DNA of 64,000 nucleotides from Gammaproteobacteria bacterium (GTDB lineage Bacteria > Pseudomonadota > Gammaproteobacteria > Pseudomonadales > Pseudohongiellaceae), in NCBI GenBank assembly GCA_009844085.1, contig VYCF01000003.1, positions 1-64,000 of the forward strand. The letters are read 5' to 3'. This document shows positions 33,900-43,393 of this stretch, piece after piece. Numbering within the stretch: position 1 is the first letter of the stretch; each line of letters starts with the position of its first letter. Below the pieces are notes generated by a model. It was not told the origin of the DNA and ran no database searches. It worked only from the letters and a program-made list of their open reading frames with translations. A program made the translations under genes and the position numbers.

Positions 33900-35756
33900 A
33901 TGAAACTCAAGCAAAGCAACTTGACCGCGCTCGCATCCGGCATCGCGCTTGGTGTGGCCAGCCTGACCGCACAGGCCGATGGCCATGGTGGACTGACCCA
34001 ACTCGGCACCTTTCCGGCAACGTCCGACGCCAGGTTCGCGGCCGGCGCCACCATCAACGGCGGCGTGAGCTATCTTGCGGAAGTGCCTGCGTCTGAACCC
34101 GCCGACCTGGTCTTCACTATCGAACCCGACCCTGACGACGTTGGCGAGGAGGCGGACATCTTCGCCGTCCTGCGCATTCCCGGACTGGGAGCGGACGGAA
34201 GCGTTGGGTGGTTCCAGCGGATTTCAGGCGGAATCTGGGTGCCCTGGGATGTCTCGATCGCTTCCTTGCAGCCCTACACGAGCAAGATACTGGAAGCGCA
34301 CGAATCGATCACGTTGATCGATGGCTTGGTCGGTAATGACGCCAACATGGCCGGCATGACGATCGATTCGTATGTAGGCTACGCCGTAGGCGGCGATTTC
34401 AGCAAGGTAACGTTCAATACTCTAGGCCCCAGTCAAACCGATGCGGACGGCACGCCGGCGCAGTTGGCCATTGCTGAAGCCGCCGGCGAAAATTGCCCGC
34501 CGAATACAATTGCGGGCCCGGCCGGCGAACAGTTTCACGGCAAGGACGTTTGCGTCCTGTCCGGCAGGATCACCAGCAACGCCCACCTGACTTCCAATTT
34601 TTCCTATTACCTCGCCGACCAGGTCATCATTGGCGGGAACGACGTTACCGCAAACGAAGACAAGGTCCGTCTGACGATCGACGCCGGTACAACCGTATTT
34701 GCACCGACTGCCGGCGGTGGGCTGGGCTACCTCGTTATCGATCGCGGCGGCCGGTTGCACGCCAACGGCAGCCGCGAAAAGCCCATCGTGTTTACCTATG
34801 AACTCGAAGATGAGGCCAACGAGACCACAACCGGCCAGTGGGGCGGTCTTGTCCTGAACGGCAGCGCACCTCTGAACGTTCAGGGAGGCACCGCGGAAGG
34901 CGAAGGCCAAAGCGGGACCTATGGCGGCGAAAATCCCGACGACAGCAGCGGCGTGATGACTTTCGTTCAAGTCAAGTACGCAGGACAGGCGTTCACCGAA
35001 GAAGACGAATTGAACGGCATCGCCTTCCAGGGCACCGGTTCCGGCACATTGGTCGACTATGTTCAGGTGCATAACAATTCGGACGACGGCATCGAATTCT
35101 TCGGCGGTACGACCAATGCGAGACACATCCTGCTTTCCGGCAACGAAGACGACGCCCTCGACTGGACCCAGGGCTGGAGAGGCAAGTTGCAGTTTGTCGC
35201 GATCCGGCAGAACAGCGCCAGCGATCATTGCATCGAGGCGGACAGCAATAGCGACAATAACGACGCCGAACCGCGAGCGAAACCCGTGATTTCCAATATC
35301 ACCTGCGCCGGTCCTTCGGATAGCGGCGAAAACGGATTCCTGCTGCGCGAAGGCACCTCCGCCGTGATATCCAACGCGGTTATCGGCAATTTTGGCGAGG
35401 AGGGATATTGCGTGGACATCGACGATGCGGCGACATTCACCGCAGCGGGGGGGAGTATTGCAAACCTGAATGGAAGCCTGACGCTGACCAATTCGCGATT
35501 GGAAACAGGTTGTGACCTGAAAGCGGATGCTGAAGATGTGGATTTCTTTTCGGTTGCGGATTGGTTTGCCGCTCAAACCGGCAGCATGGAGGGCGGCGTC
35601 GATCTCGGCGGCGACAGCGGCCTGATCAACGGCCACATGCTGAACGCTGTCGAACCGGCCATACCGGACGATCCCTTCTTTGAACCGGTCGATTACATCG
35701 GTGCAATCAAGGACGAAACCTCCGACTGGACGGCAGGCTGGTCCTATTCCGACTGA
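33900..35756 (+). CDS. Secreted parallel beta-helix protein, probably phosphate-regulated
   Basis: A 618-residue exported protein with signal peptide to about residue 26 (ASLTAQADG). Residues about 45-195 form a domain shared with the spondin-type protein at 52671 (GATINGGVSYL, EVPASEPADL, RISGGIWVPW, LIDGLVGNDANMAGMTID). Residues about 200-600 look like a right-handed beta helix, with repeated short turns such as LVDYVQVHNNSDDGIEFFGG and GNEDDALDWTQGW. I do not recognise a catalytic site. Homologues of this layout occur beside TonB receptors, as here. ATG 33900 follows AGGAG by six bases. Upstream is the Pho-box array; the receptor gene follows after 118 bases. Confidence 0.75.
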   Translation: MKLKQSNLTALASGIALGVASLTAQADGHGGLTQLGTFPATSDARFAAGATINGGVSYLAEVPASEPADLVFTIEPDPDDVGEEADIFAVLRIPGLGADGSVGWFQRISGGIWVPWDVSIASLQPYTSKILEAHESITLIDGLVGNDANMAGMTIDSYVGYAVGGDFSKVTFNTLGPSQTDADGTPAQLAIAEAAGENCPPNTIAGPAGEQFHGKDVCVLSGRITSNAHLTSNFSYYLADQVIIGGNDVTANEDKVRLTIDAGTTVFAPTAGGGLGYLVIDRGGRLHANGSREKPIVFTYELEDEANETTTGQWGGLVLNGSAPLNVQGGTAEGEGQSGTYGGENPDDSSGVMTFVQVKYAGQAFTEEDELNGIAFQGTGSGTLVDYVQVHNNSDDGIEFFGGTTNARHILLSGNEDDALDWTQGWRGKLQFVAIRQNSASDHCIEADSNSDNNDAEPRAKPVISNITCAGPSDSGENGFLLREGTSAVISNAVIGNFGEEGYCVDIDDAATFTAAGGSIANLNGSLTLTNSRLETGCDLKADAEDVDFFSVADWFAAQTGSMEGGVDLGGDSGLINGHMLNAVEPAIPDDPFFEPVDYIGAIKDETSDWTAGWSYSD

Positions 35757-35820
35757 TTCCGGTCAAGGCCTGGATTCACGAAGAATATCGATGGAAATTT
35801 CTTTCTTGTCAGTAACATTA

Positions 35821-35842
35821 CTGTCATAAAAACTCCATAAAA
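35821..35842 (+). promoter_or_regulatory. Pho-box-like direct repeat upstream of the TonB receptor
   Basis: Two adjoining 11-mers, CTGTCATAAAA (35821-35831) and ACTCCATAAAA (35832-35842), agree at seven of eleven positions. The first equals the enteric PhoB half-site with its AT spacer. A weaker unit, CAGTAAC, sits one 11-bp register upstream at 35810. It is 33 bases before the preferred receptor start at 35875. The second repeat is degenerate, so confidence is moderate. Confidence 0.5.
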
Positions 35843-35874
35843 TTATGCATATGGAAGGGCATTCTGAAGCATGC

Positions 35875-38403
35875 ATGAGCAATCCCGTGCCGCGATCGCG
35901 CATCCTTGGTTTGGCCGTTGCCGCCGCCTTGTGCGGAATCAGCGGCGTGGCTTTCTCCCAGGAACCGCGCGTAGAAGAAATCTCGGTGGTCGGACAATTT
36001 GTCCCGGACGAGAAAAGGGAAACCGCCTCGGTATCGAACGTTGTAGGTTCCGAGCAATTCACCCGTTCGGGCGATGCCAATATTGCCGAGAGCCTCAAGC
36101 GAGTCGCCGGGTTGAGTACCGTAGGCGGCAAATTCGTCTACGTTCGCGGTCTCGGCGAACGCTATTCGACCACTTTGCTCAATGGCGCGATCCTGCCGAG
36201 CCCGGAGCCGATCAACCGCGTCGTGCCGATGGATCTCTTTCCCACCGCGGTGCTCGAAAGCGTACTTGTGCAGAAAACCTATTCGGCACAGTTTCCCAGC
36301 GAATTCGGCGGCGGCGTGCTGCAATTGCGCACGAAGAAATCCATCGACGAGTTTTTCTGGAACGTGTCTTCTTCAGTCGGCATGACGACCGAGGTCAACT
36401 TCAAGGAGGGCATGACGATCCCTGGCGGAGACCTTGCCTGGCTCGGCTATGACGATGGCTATCGAGGAATTCCGGAAGCCTTGCGATCGGCCACCGAGGG
36501 TGACAGGGAACTGCGGCGGGCAAGCCGCTTTTCCGGCAATGGGGGATATTCCTCGGCGGAGTTGCAGTCCATCGGTCAATCCCTGCGCAACGAATACTTG
36601 CCGCGATACGAAGATCTTCCCGCAAATTTCGATTTCTCGACCTCGCTCGGAAATTTCCACGAGATCGGCAATACCGGCGCCACGATAAATTATCTGGCGG
36701 CTGTCGATTACTCCAATTCCTGGGATCAAAACGAGATTGAGCGCAAGACTTACAAGGTCAATAACGAAGGGCTGGCCCTCGACGATGATCTGGTATGGAA
36801 CGGCACCGAGCATAGCATCGACATCAGCGGCATATTTACCACGGGCATCGATTTCAACGCCAATCACAATATCCGTCTGACCTCCGTGGTCTTGCGCAAG
36901 ACCGACGACAGCGTGGGGTTCGTGGAAGGCGACATCGCCCAGGAGGCCTATATTCGCCGCACCGAACTCGAATGGATCGAACGCGAACTGTTCTCCAACC
37001 AGTTGCAGGGCGATCACTACTTCCCCGAGTTCAACGAACTCGTGATTAACTGGCGCTATAGCGACGTCAAGGCCGAGCGCGACTCTCCAGACCATCGTCG
37101 TTACCGCTACGATCTCGAAGGTGACGTGTTCCGGTTCTCGACTCGCGCAGACGGTAATGTGCGACGTTTCAGCGTACTGGACGACAATGCCGAAGATTTC
37201 GGCCTTGACGCCACGATGGTGTTCTATGGACCGGGCAGTTCAACGATAACTACCCAGGCCGGCATGGTGATCAACGAAAAGGAACGCGATTCGGAAATCC
37301 GCCGATACTCGTTTTTCGACCGCGGCCGCCGCGCCCGTGATCGGGAATTGCTTGAGTTATCCATGGAGGAAATATTCGTACCGGATAACATCGCGCCGGA
37401 CGCTTTTGAGTTGCGCGAGTTTACAAGACCTACAGACAACTATGTAGCCCGAAACGAATCCGAATCCTGGTACGTGAATGGCGAGATCAATTTCGATGAC
37501 CGGTTGCGTCTCAGTGGCGGTGTGCGCCTGGAAGATTTCAGGCAGTCCGTCGATACTTTCGATCTGTTCCGTGACGCGGAAGTGAACGCGCGACAGGATA
37601 GCCAGGATGTGCTGCCGGCGTTCAGTGCGACTCTCATTCAGAACGATCACCAGTTCCGGCTGGCCTTCAGCGAAACGCTCTCCAGGCCGGATTTTCGCGA
37701 ACTTTCGGCGGCGGCCTTTACCGACCCCATCACCGGCCGCGAAGTGGTCGGGAATCCGAATCTGCTGATTACCTCGATCACGAACTACGATTTTCGCTGG
37801 GAGTGGTATTTCGGTTTCAGCGACTATATGTCTGTCGGCGTTTTCTACAAGGAGTTCGAAAATCCCATCGAGTCGATCATCCAGGGCGGCGCCACGGGCA
37901 TACAGACGTTTGCCAACGCCGCTTCGGGAGAGAATCAGGGCATCGAAGTGGAAGCATACAAATCGCTTGATTTCCTTGGCGGTATCGGCGAGGACATTTA
38001 CCTCCAGGCCAATGTCTCCTTTATCGATTCCTCGGTGGAGATCAGCGAAGAGAATCGCGGCATTGTCACGAACCTGTCGCGTCCACTGCAAGGACAGTCC
38101 GACTGGCTGTTCAACTTTCAGGCGGGTTACGAGCCATTCACCGGCACCACGGCGACCTTGCTCTATCATTATTTCGGCGAACGAATCACCGAAGTGGGCA
38201 TCGAGGGCGCCCCCGATCTCTACGAGCAACCTTTCGGCGAGTTGAACTTCAACTTCATCCGGGAACTGAACGATAACTGGAAGATACAATTCAAAGGTCG
38301 TAACCTGCTCGACGAACGTTCCGAAATCACCCAGGGCGGTCTCATCTCGACGGCCTACAACATGGGCCGGCAGTTCAGCTTCCAGGTGGATTACACGTTC
38401 TAG
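35875..38403 (+). CDS. TonB-dependent outer-membrane receptor
   Basis: About 842 residues. A signal peptide (ILGLAVAAALCGISGVAFSQ) precedes the TonB-box-like EEISVVGQF and the plug: NIAESLKRVAGLSTVGGKF, YVRGLGERYSTTLLNGAILP, FPSEFGGGVLQLRTKK. The barrel ends in FSFQVDYTF with a terminal phenylalanine. ATG 35875 is chosen because signal-peptide geometry fits and it lies downstream of the Pho-box-like repeat; ATG 35845 would add ten residues. The ligand is unknown. Partnership with a secreted beta-helix protein and phoB, and the Pho-like sites, suggest uptake of a phosphorus compound. phoB starts 21 bases after its stop. Confidence 0.88.
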   Translation: MSNPVPRSRILGLAVAAALCGISGVAFSQEPRVEEISVVGQFVPDEKRETASVSNVVGSEQFTRSGDANIAESLKRVAGLSTVGGKFVYVRGLGERYSTTLLNGAILPSPEPINRVVPMDLFPTAVLESVLVQKTYSAQFPSEFGGGVLQLRTKKSIDEFFWNVSSSVGMTTEVNFKEGMTIPGGDLAWLGYDDGYRGIPEALRSATEGDRELRRASRFSGNGGYSSAELQSIGQSLRNEYLPRYEDLPANFDFSTSLGNFHEIGNTGATINYLAAVDYSNSWDQNEIERKTYKVNNEGLALDDDLVWNGTEHSIDISGIFTTGIDFNANHNIRLTSVVLRKTDDSVGFVEGDIAQEAYIRRTELEWIERELFSNQLQGDHYFPEFNELVINWRYSDVKAERDSPDHRRYRYDLEGDVFRFSTRADGNVRRFSVLDDNAEDFGLDATMVFYGPGSSTITTQAGMVINEKERDSEIRRYSFFDRGRRARDRELLELSMEEIFVPDNIAPDAFELREFTRPTDNYVARNESESWYVNGEINFDDRLRLSGGVRLEDFRQSVDTFDLFRDAEVNARQDSQDVLPAFSATLIQNDHQFRLAFSETLSRPDFRELSAAAFTDPITGREVVGNPNLLITSITNYDFRWEWYFGFSDYMSVGVFYKEFENPIESIIQGGATGIQTFANAASGENQGIEVEAYKSLDFLGGIGEDIYLQANVSFIDSSVEISEENRGIVTNLSRPLQGQSDWLFNFQAGYEPFTGTTATLLYHYFGERITEVGIEGAPDLYEQPFGELNFNFIRELNDNWKIQFKGRNLLDERSEITQGGLISTAYNMGRQFSFQVDYTF

Positions 38404-38424
38404 TCTCCGGGGACCACAACAGCC

Positions 38425-39135
38425 ATGGCAGATTCAACCATCCTGATTGTCGATGACGAAGCCGCCATCAGGGACGTTGTCGGTATAACGCTGGATCTCG
38501 CGGGCTTCGAAACCATCAAGGCGTCGAACGCTCACGACGCTCATGTGACGATTCTCGATCAGAAGCCGGATCTGGTCCTGCTCGACTGGATGCTGCCGGG
38601 CGGCAGCGGCATCGAGCTCGCCCGGCGCCTGCGCCGCGACGAGATCACGAGCAATATCCCCATCATCATGCTGACCGCCAAGGCCAGCGAGGACAACAAG
38701 GTCCAGGGCCTGAACGAAGGCGTCGACGATTACGTCACCAAGCCCTTCTCCCCGCGGGAGCTCGTCGCGCGCATCAAGACCGTGCTGCGCCGCGTCAACG
38801 GCAAGGAACGCGACAAGAGCCTGCAGGTCTTCGATCTCAAGCTCGATCCGACCAGCCATCGCGTCACCATCGAGGACAAGCTCGTGGAAATGGGCCCCAC
38901 CGAGTTCCGCCTGCTCAAGTTCTTCATGCAGAACCAGGAAAAGGTCTTCAGCCGCGACCATATCCAGACTTCGGTCTGGGGCGCCAACGTGTACCTGGAA
39001 GAACGCACGATCGACGTGCATATCCGCCGCCTGCGCAAGGCGCTTTCCTCCGTGGACGGCACGTCGATAAACTATTCCAAGCTGATCCAGACCGTCCGCA
39101 GCGCCGGCTACCGCTTCTCCGTCCGCCCGGCCTGA
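38425..39135 (+). CDS. phoB: PhoB-like response regulator (OmpR/PhoB family)
   Basis: A 236-residue two-component regulator. The receiver has Asp10-Asp11, phosphoacceptor Asp54 ([11 protein letters not shown]), Thr/Ser in MLTAKA and Lys106 in [10 protein letters not shown]. The winged-helix domain reads [14 protein letters not shown], and [14 protein letters not shown] is the recognition helix. [14 protein letters not shown] matches PhoB. No phoR kinase follows, which is unusual. Its position directly after a TonB receptor preceded by Pho-like repeats supports a role in phosphate control and possible co-transcription with the receptor. Confidence 0.88.
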   Translation: MADSTILIVDDEAAIRDVVGITLDLAGFETIKASNAHDAHVTILDQKPDLVLLDWMLPGGSGIELARRLRRDEITSNIPIIMLTAKASEDNKVQGLNEGVDDYVTKPFSPRELVARIKTVLRRVNGKERDKSLQVFDLKLDPTSHRVTIEDKLVEMGPTEFRLLKFFMQNQEKVFSRDHIQTSVWGANVYLEERTIDVHIRRLRKALSSVDGTSINYSKLIQTVRSAGYRFSVRPA

Positions 39136-39152
39136 CGACCTGGGAGAAACCG

Positions 39153-39764
39153 ATGTCCGGCGATCACAGTCATTTGCCTTCCGAGACTGAATTGCGCGCC
39201 AAGGCGCTGGAAAGCCTGCTGGTCGAAAAGGGCCTCGTGAAGCCCGAAGCCCTCGACGCCATCATCGAGACTTACCAGGACAAGGTGGGCCCGCAAAATG
39301 GCGCACATCTCGTGGCCCTGGCCTGGACCGATGCCGACTTCCGCGGGCGCCTGCTTGAGGATGCTTCAGAGGCCGCCGCGGAAATGGGCTATTTCGGCCG
39401 CCAGGGCGAGCATCTGAAAGCGGTCGAGAATACGACGGAAGTTCACAATCTCGTCGTTTGCACCTTGTGTTCCTGCTATCCCTGGACCGTGCTCGGCCTG
39501 CCGCCGGTCTGGTACAAGTCCGCGCCTTACAGATCGCGGGCGGTCAGCGAGCCGCGCGCCGTACTCGCCGAGTTCGGCACAGAATTGCCCGGGAACGTCA
39601 GGATTCGCGTCTGGGATTCGACATCGGAAATGCGCTACCTGGTCGTCCCCATGCGGCCGGACGGGACCGAAGGCTGGAGCGTCGAGCGATTACAGGGGCT
39701 CGTGACGCGGAACGCGATGATCGGCGTCGAACAGGCGCTGGCTCCGGAGCGCCTCCCGCCATGA
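39153..39764 (+). CDS. nthA: Nitrile hydratase alpha subunit, cobalt type
   Basis: A 203-residue catalytic subunit that hydrates nitriles to amides. The metal claw is [10 protein letters not shown] with Cys103, Cys106 and Cys108; Thr after the first cysteine marks the non-corrin cobalt type (iron enzymes have Ser). The following [18 protein letters not shown] is diagnostic. GGGAGA precedes ATG 39153. The beta subunit overlaps as ATGA. It begins only 17 bases after phoB, so read-through from the Pho-linked unit is possible. Confidence 0.93.
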   Translation: MSGDHSHLPSETELRAKALESLLVEKGLVKPEALDAIIETYQDKVGPQNGAHLVALAWTDADFRGRLLEDASEAAAEMGYFGRQGEHLKAVENTTEVHNLVVCTLCSCYPWTVLGLPPVWYKSAPYRSRAVSEPRAVLAEFGTELPGNVRIRVWDSTSEMRYLVVPMRPDGTEGWSVERLQGLVTRNAMIGVEQALAPERLPP

Positions 39765-40444
39765 GGGGAGGGCACGATCTCGGTGGCCGCCAGGGATTCG
39801 GTCCCGTCGATCCCGAGCCCGACGAGCCGGTTTTCCATGACGAATGGGAAAAGCGCGTTTTCGCCTTGACGCTGGCTACCGGGATGTTGGGACAGTGGAA
39901 CATCGACCAGTCGCGCCACGCCCGCGAGCGCCAGCATCCGGTTGCCTATCTTGAACAGTCCTATTACGAGAACTGGCTTGCCGGTACGGAGAAGTTGCTG
40001 CTCGAGGCGGGTCTGATCAGCGAAGAAGAACTGCAATCCGGGACAGTTACTGCAAAAAGCGGCCAGGATTTGCGAATTCCCGATGCAAAGGCTGCGCGCA
40101 AGATTCTCACAAGCGGCGGCCCCGCGGCCCGCGAAACTGAAAATCCACCGCGGTTCGCGGTCGGAAACGAAGTCATCGTCGAGCGCAGGCACACCCCGGG
40201 GCACACTCGCGCGCCCGACTACGTACAAGGCTGCCGGGGCCTTGTTCGCGATCATCATGGCGCCCACATCTTTCCCGACGCCAACAGTCGGGGCGTTCCG
40301 ACCGCGCACCATCTCTATAGCGTCGAGTTTTCCTCCCGCGAGTTGTGGGGAGGCGACGCCGAGCCATTCGATGTGCTGATCGATTTGTGGGAGCCGTACC
40401 TGGCTTTTGTCAAGGGCAGTGGGGCAGGCGGCAATGGTGAATAG
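39761..40444 (+). CDS. nthB: Nitrile hydratase beta subunit
   Basis: A 227-residue subunit that forms the dimer interface and active-site wall with the alpha subunit. It starts [16 protein letters not shown], the nearly invariant beta-subunit start, continues with [20 protein letters not shown], and ends with the SH3-like barrel [20 protein letters not shown] and [15 protein letters not shown] 39761 overlaps the alpha stop. The third gene starts about 11 bases before its stop. Confidence 0.93.
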   Translation: MRGGHDLGGRQGFGPVDPEPDEPVFHDEWEKRVFALTLATGMLGQWNIDQSRHARERQHPVAYLEQSYYENWLAGTEKLLLEAGLISEEELQSGTVTAKSGQDLRIPDAKAARKILTSGGPAARETENPPRFAVGNEVIVERRHTPGHTRAPDYVQGCRGLVRDHHGAHIFPDANSRGVPTAHHLYSVEFSSRELWGGDAEPFDVLIDLWEPYLAFVKGSGAGGNGE

Positions 40445-40808
40445 TTCGGTCTCGGGATCAGGCTTTCGGGAACTGGAAGGCCCGGTCTTCCGGGCGCCCT
40501 GGGAGGCCCAGGTGTTTGCGCTGGTCTGCGCCTTGCAGGAAACAGGAAAACTGCCCCCGGCGGAATGGTCGGCCACCCTCGGCGAGGAAATCCGGCTGGC
40601 GAAAGAAAGGGGCGACCCGGACCTCGGCGACACGTACTATTTCCATTGCCTGGTCGCGCTGGAAAAATGGCTACTAAAGGCGAATCTCGCCGGACGCGAC
40701 GAGATCAGCGCATGCATTGCCGACTGGCGCGAAGCCTACCTGCGAACGCCGCACGGCCAGCCGGTGGAACTTCGCCAGCCAGCGAAGTCTCAGGGCAACA
40801 GCGGGTAG
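40434..40808 (+). CDS. Nitrile hydratase accessory protein (activator, P14K-like)
   Basis: A 124-residue homologue of the small activator that delivers cobalt to the alpha subunit. PVFRAPWEAQVFALVCALQE and GDTYYFHCLVALEKWL are the family core, which itself resembles the N-terminal part of the beta subunit. It overlaps the beta gene by 11 bases at ATG 40434. Its last 19 bases overlap the 3' end of the convergent MBL-like gene. Confidence 0.85.
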   Translation: MVNSSVSGSGFRELEGPVFRAPWEAQVFALVCALQETGKLPPAEWSATLGEEIRLAKERGDPDLGDTYYFHCLVALEKWLLKANLAGRDEISACIADWREAYLRTPHGQPVELRQPAKSQGNSG

Positions 40809-41581
40809 AAATCGCCGCGGCGCACTTCGATATCGCTGCCAGTCAGTTCCCGCTCGAAAGCTTCCAGTGTTTCCCTGATGGTCATGCCGTAAACAAGCCC
40901 TCCCGCATCGGCATCCGGATTGGCCGAACGCCGGGCGTAGCCCTGGTCGTAGTGGTAGAGATAGACCACGTCCGGGTCAAGCAGACGCGTGCATTCCGCG
41001 GCTGCCGCCGGAGTCATGCGCCCGACCGGGATGTTCATCGGCATGAAGGCCACATCGATATCGCGCACGGCCTTTACCTCGTCCACGCATTCGGTGACGC
41101 CGGCGAAGAAGAAGCGCAGGCCGCCCAGGGTCACGACGTAACCGTTGGCGTCGCCCATAGGATGTTCCGGAGCGCCGGGAATGATGTCGTAGGCGGCGAT
41201 CGCCTCGATTCTCACTCCTGCAATCGTCGTTTCCTCGCCGTTTTCGATCACCATGCCATGGGGCAAACGCTGCCTGCTGTTGGCGGGCATCAGGACGACG
41301 GTGTCAGCGTCGCTCAAGGCGGCAATCGCTTCCGGGTCGAGATGGTGGCCCGGGTTGTCGGTGACCAGGATCAGGTCGGCGGTTTGCAGGCCTTCCAGCC
41401 CCATGACTCCCCAGGGATCCACGGTGACGACGAGATCACCGTGTAAGAGTTGCGCCCCGTTATGCGTGATCGCGGTAATCTCGATTTCGCCTTCGGGTCC
41501 GCTTACGGTGTCGGCCAGGGCAGGAATCGCCGTAGCGGCAAAACACAAACACAGCGCCAGTGAATGCCGCACTTTGTTCAT
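40790..41581 (-). CDS. Secreted MBL-fold (UlaG-like) protein with altered metal motif
   Basis: A 263-residue exported protein (signal LALCLCFAATAIPALAD). The fold follows UlaG-like metallo-hydrolases: ITHNGAQLLHGDLVVTVDPW, VVLMPANSRQRLPHG, VTLGGLRFFFAGVTE and DVVYLYHYDQ. The metal motif that normally reads THxHxDHxD is TDNPGHHLD here, so two of the ligands are lost or shifted. It may bind another metal or be non-catalytic. The start overlaps the NHL gene stop as ATGA, so the two are co-transcribed. Confidence 0.72.
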   Translation of the reverse strand: MNKVRHSLALCLCFAATAIPALADTVSGPEGEIEITAITHNGAQLLHGDLVVTVDPWGVMGLEGLQTADLILVTDNPGHHLDPEAIAALSDADTVVLMPANSRQRLPHGMVIENGEETTIAGVRIEAIAAYDIIPGAPEHPMGDANGYVVTLGGLRFFFAGVTECVDEVKAVRDIDVAFMPMNIPVGRMTPAAAAECTRLLDPDVVYLYHYDQGYARRSANPDADAGGLVYGMTIRETLEAFERELTGSDIEVRRGDFYPLLP

Positions 41582-42633
41582 GGCCTCACTCGCACGTATT
41601 TCTCGAACCGCTGGCGGCCGACCTGGCCGGCATAGATGTTGCCTTCGGCGTCGCTGGCCAGGAATTCGATGCCGCTGCCGGTGGGTATTTCATAGTCGGG
41701 AATGAACTCGGTCACGTAACCCGTTCTCGCATCGCCAATGCGAATGCCGCGCTCCCAGCCCCGGTTCCATTGTTCGCCTGACATGCCGTCGGCGACGAAT
41801 ATCCTGTCGTTTTCGTCGATCCAGATGCCGCTCGGGCGGCCGAATTGCGTCCAGATGTCCAGCACTTCGCCTTCCGGGGACAATATCTGGATGCGGTTGT
41901 TGCCGCGGTCGGCGACGAAAATTCTTCCCTGGGAGTCCATTTTCAGATCGTGGGGGTCGTTGAAGCCGCCGGTCTCCCGGCTCGTGTCCTCGACGCCGCC
42001 GCCAAGTTGCAGCAGGAGTTCACCGTCGGCGGAGAATTTCATTACCCGATTATTGCCGCCGCGATGACCGTCGGCGATCCAGAGATCGCCGTTGGGCGCG
42101 ACCAGCACCGCGGCCGGCCCATTGAAACGCGCCGCATCTTCTCCCGGCGTTCCGGCTTCGCCCATGCGCATCAGGACTTCACCGTCCTGGCTGATCTTGA
42201 TGACCTGGTGGCCCATGCCCCGTTCCATGCCTGGGGCGCCCCGGGCGTCGCCGTCCGGCGCGCCTTCGGTGACCCAGAAATTGCCCTCGGCGTCCATGTC
42301 GAAGCCATGGGGCCAGGCGAAAACGCCGGCGCCGATGCTGTGGACGGTGTTGCCGTCCATATCCAGCTTGTGGATGGGATGCAGATCGGAACCCGCGCAT
42401 TGATTCGCCCCGCAGCGCTCCAGGATCCAGATGTGTTCTCCGTCCGGATCGGGATGCACGCCGGTAACGACCCCCATCGTGCGGCCGCCGGGCAACTCGC
42501 CCCAGTGATAGACGACCTGGTAGGGATTGTCGGCGGCCTGCGCGGAGTTGAACAGGACCGGCATAAACAGCGAGACCGCGGCCGCGCAGGCAATGAAAGG
42601 CTTTCGAATCGAGCGGGTTCTGGAATGCACCAT
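41578..42633 (-). CDS. Secreted NHL-repeat beta-propeller protein
   Basis: A 351-residue exported protein; the signal peptide ends near NSAQA. Repeated blades of the NHL type are visible: GFDMDAEGNFWVTEG, VLVAPNGDLWIADGHRGGNN, LKMDSQGRIFVADRGNNRIQ and IWIDENDRIFVADG. The pattern resembles peptidyl-alpha-hydroxyglycine alpha-amidating lyase and related periplasmic propellers, but the catalytic assignment is unsure. It precedes the MBL-like gene with a 4-base overlap; a cupin gene lies 76 bases upstream on the same strand. Confidence 0.75.
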   Translation of the reverse strand: MVHSRTRSIRKPFIACAAAVSLFMPVLFNSAQAADNPYQVVYHWGELPGGRTMGVVTGVHPDPDGEHIWILERCGANQCAGSDLHPIHKLDMDGNTVHSIGAGVFAWPHGFDMDAEGNFWVTEGAPDGDARGAPGMERGMGHQVIKISQDGEVLMRMGEAGTPGEDAARFNGPAAVLVAPNGDLWIADGHRGGNNRVMKFSADGELLLQLGGGVEDTSRETGGFNDPHDLKMDSQGRIFVADRGNNRIQILSPEGEVLDIWTQFGRPSGIWIDENDRIFVADGMSGEQWNRGWERGIRIGDARTGYVTEFIPDYEIPTGSGIEFLASDAEGNIYAGQVGRQRFEKYVRVRP

Positions 42634-42709
42634 GGGATTGCCTCGCTGGATATTCGGGAGTTCCTGGATGATCGGAAAACAGTATACGGATTAAAGCCAT
42701 TCGTGCGAA

Positions 42710-43207
42710 TCACTGATATTGGATCGGATGCGTGCTGACTCGAACCCGGCTTTCCATGTAAGTGATGCCATCGGCGCCTACCGCGCTGAACCAGTGAGGA
42801 GTGCCGGGCTGCAGCACCAATACGTCGCCGGCGCTGACTTCCCGCGCCAGACCGCCGCTGATGCCATGCCCGGTGCGAATCAGGTCGTCACTGGTTTGCG
42901 GTTCGAACGGCTCGTTCAGGATACCCCCGGTTACTAGTGTGCCGCTGCCTTCGAGTATCCGGTAAATTTCCATGCTATGGGGATGGATGATGGCGTAGTT
43001 ATTCACGGCGCCCGTTCGCCGGCGAATGGTGATACCGGGAGAAATCGTGATCGACCAGCCCGTCGCCGAGGCGGCTGCCGCGACGGCCTCTTCGAGTTCC
43101 GCTTCCAGTTCGGCGCTCGACTTGTAAAGTGCGGGAGGGGCTCCTGAATCCTGCGCCAGGGTGGCGGAACAGGCAATAGCAACGATTATAAGGGCCAGTT
43201 TTTTCAT
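42710..43207 (-). CDS. Secreted cupin-domain protein
   Basis: A 165-residue exported protein with signal peptide KLALIIVAIACSATLAQ. The single cupin barrel has motif 1-like HPHSMEIYRILEGSGTLVTGG and motif 2-like AGDVLVLQPGTPHWFSAVG, giving a His/His/Glu and His metal site. The reaction is unknown. It lies upstream of the NHL and MBL-like genes on the same strand and may share their pathway. The 186 bases to the divergent molybdenum-hydroxylase operon hold no clear element. Confidence 0.75.
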   Translation of the reverse strand: MKKLALIIVAIACSATLAQDSGAPPALYKSSAELEAELEEAVAAAASATGWSITISPGITIRRRTGAVNNYAIIHPHSMEIYRILEGSGTLVTGGILNEPFEPQTSDDLIRTGHGISGGLAREVSAGDVLVLQPGTPHWFSAVGADGITYMESRVRVSTHPIQYQ

Positions 43208-43393
43208 TTCTCGTACTCCTCGTTTGTCCAGGCAATCGCGGATATCCCGGCCAGCATATGTCCGGGGTCATTTCGAATCAACGCCATGGGAACAATGCCG
43301 ACGTCCGCGCCCCGTAGATGTTGCGCCGCGCCTGAACTTCCGCATATATTCGGTTTACCCCGCATGATGTTCCCGGCTTAGAGGAGCAGCCTT

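Noticed and set aside
35805-35812. TTGTCAG near 35806 as an extra Pho unit
   Set aside because: It is 15 bases from the next unit instead of 11 and so out of register.
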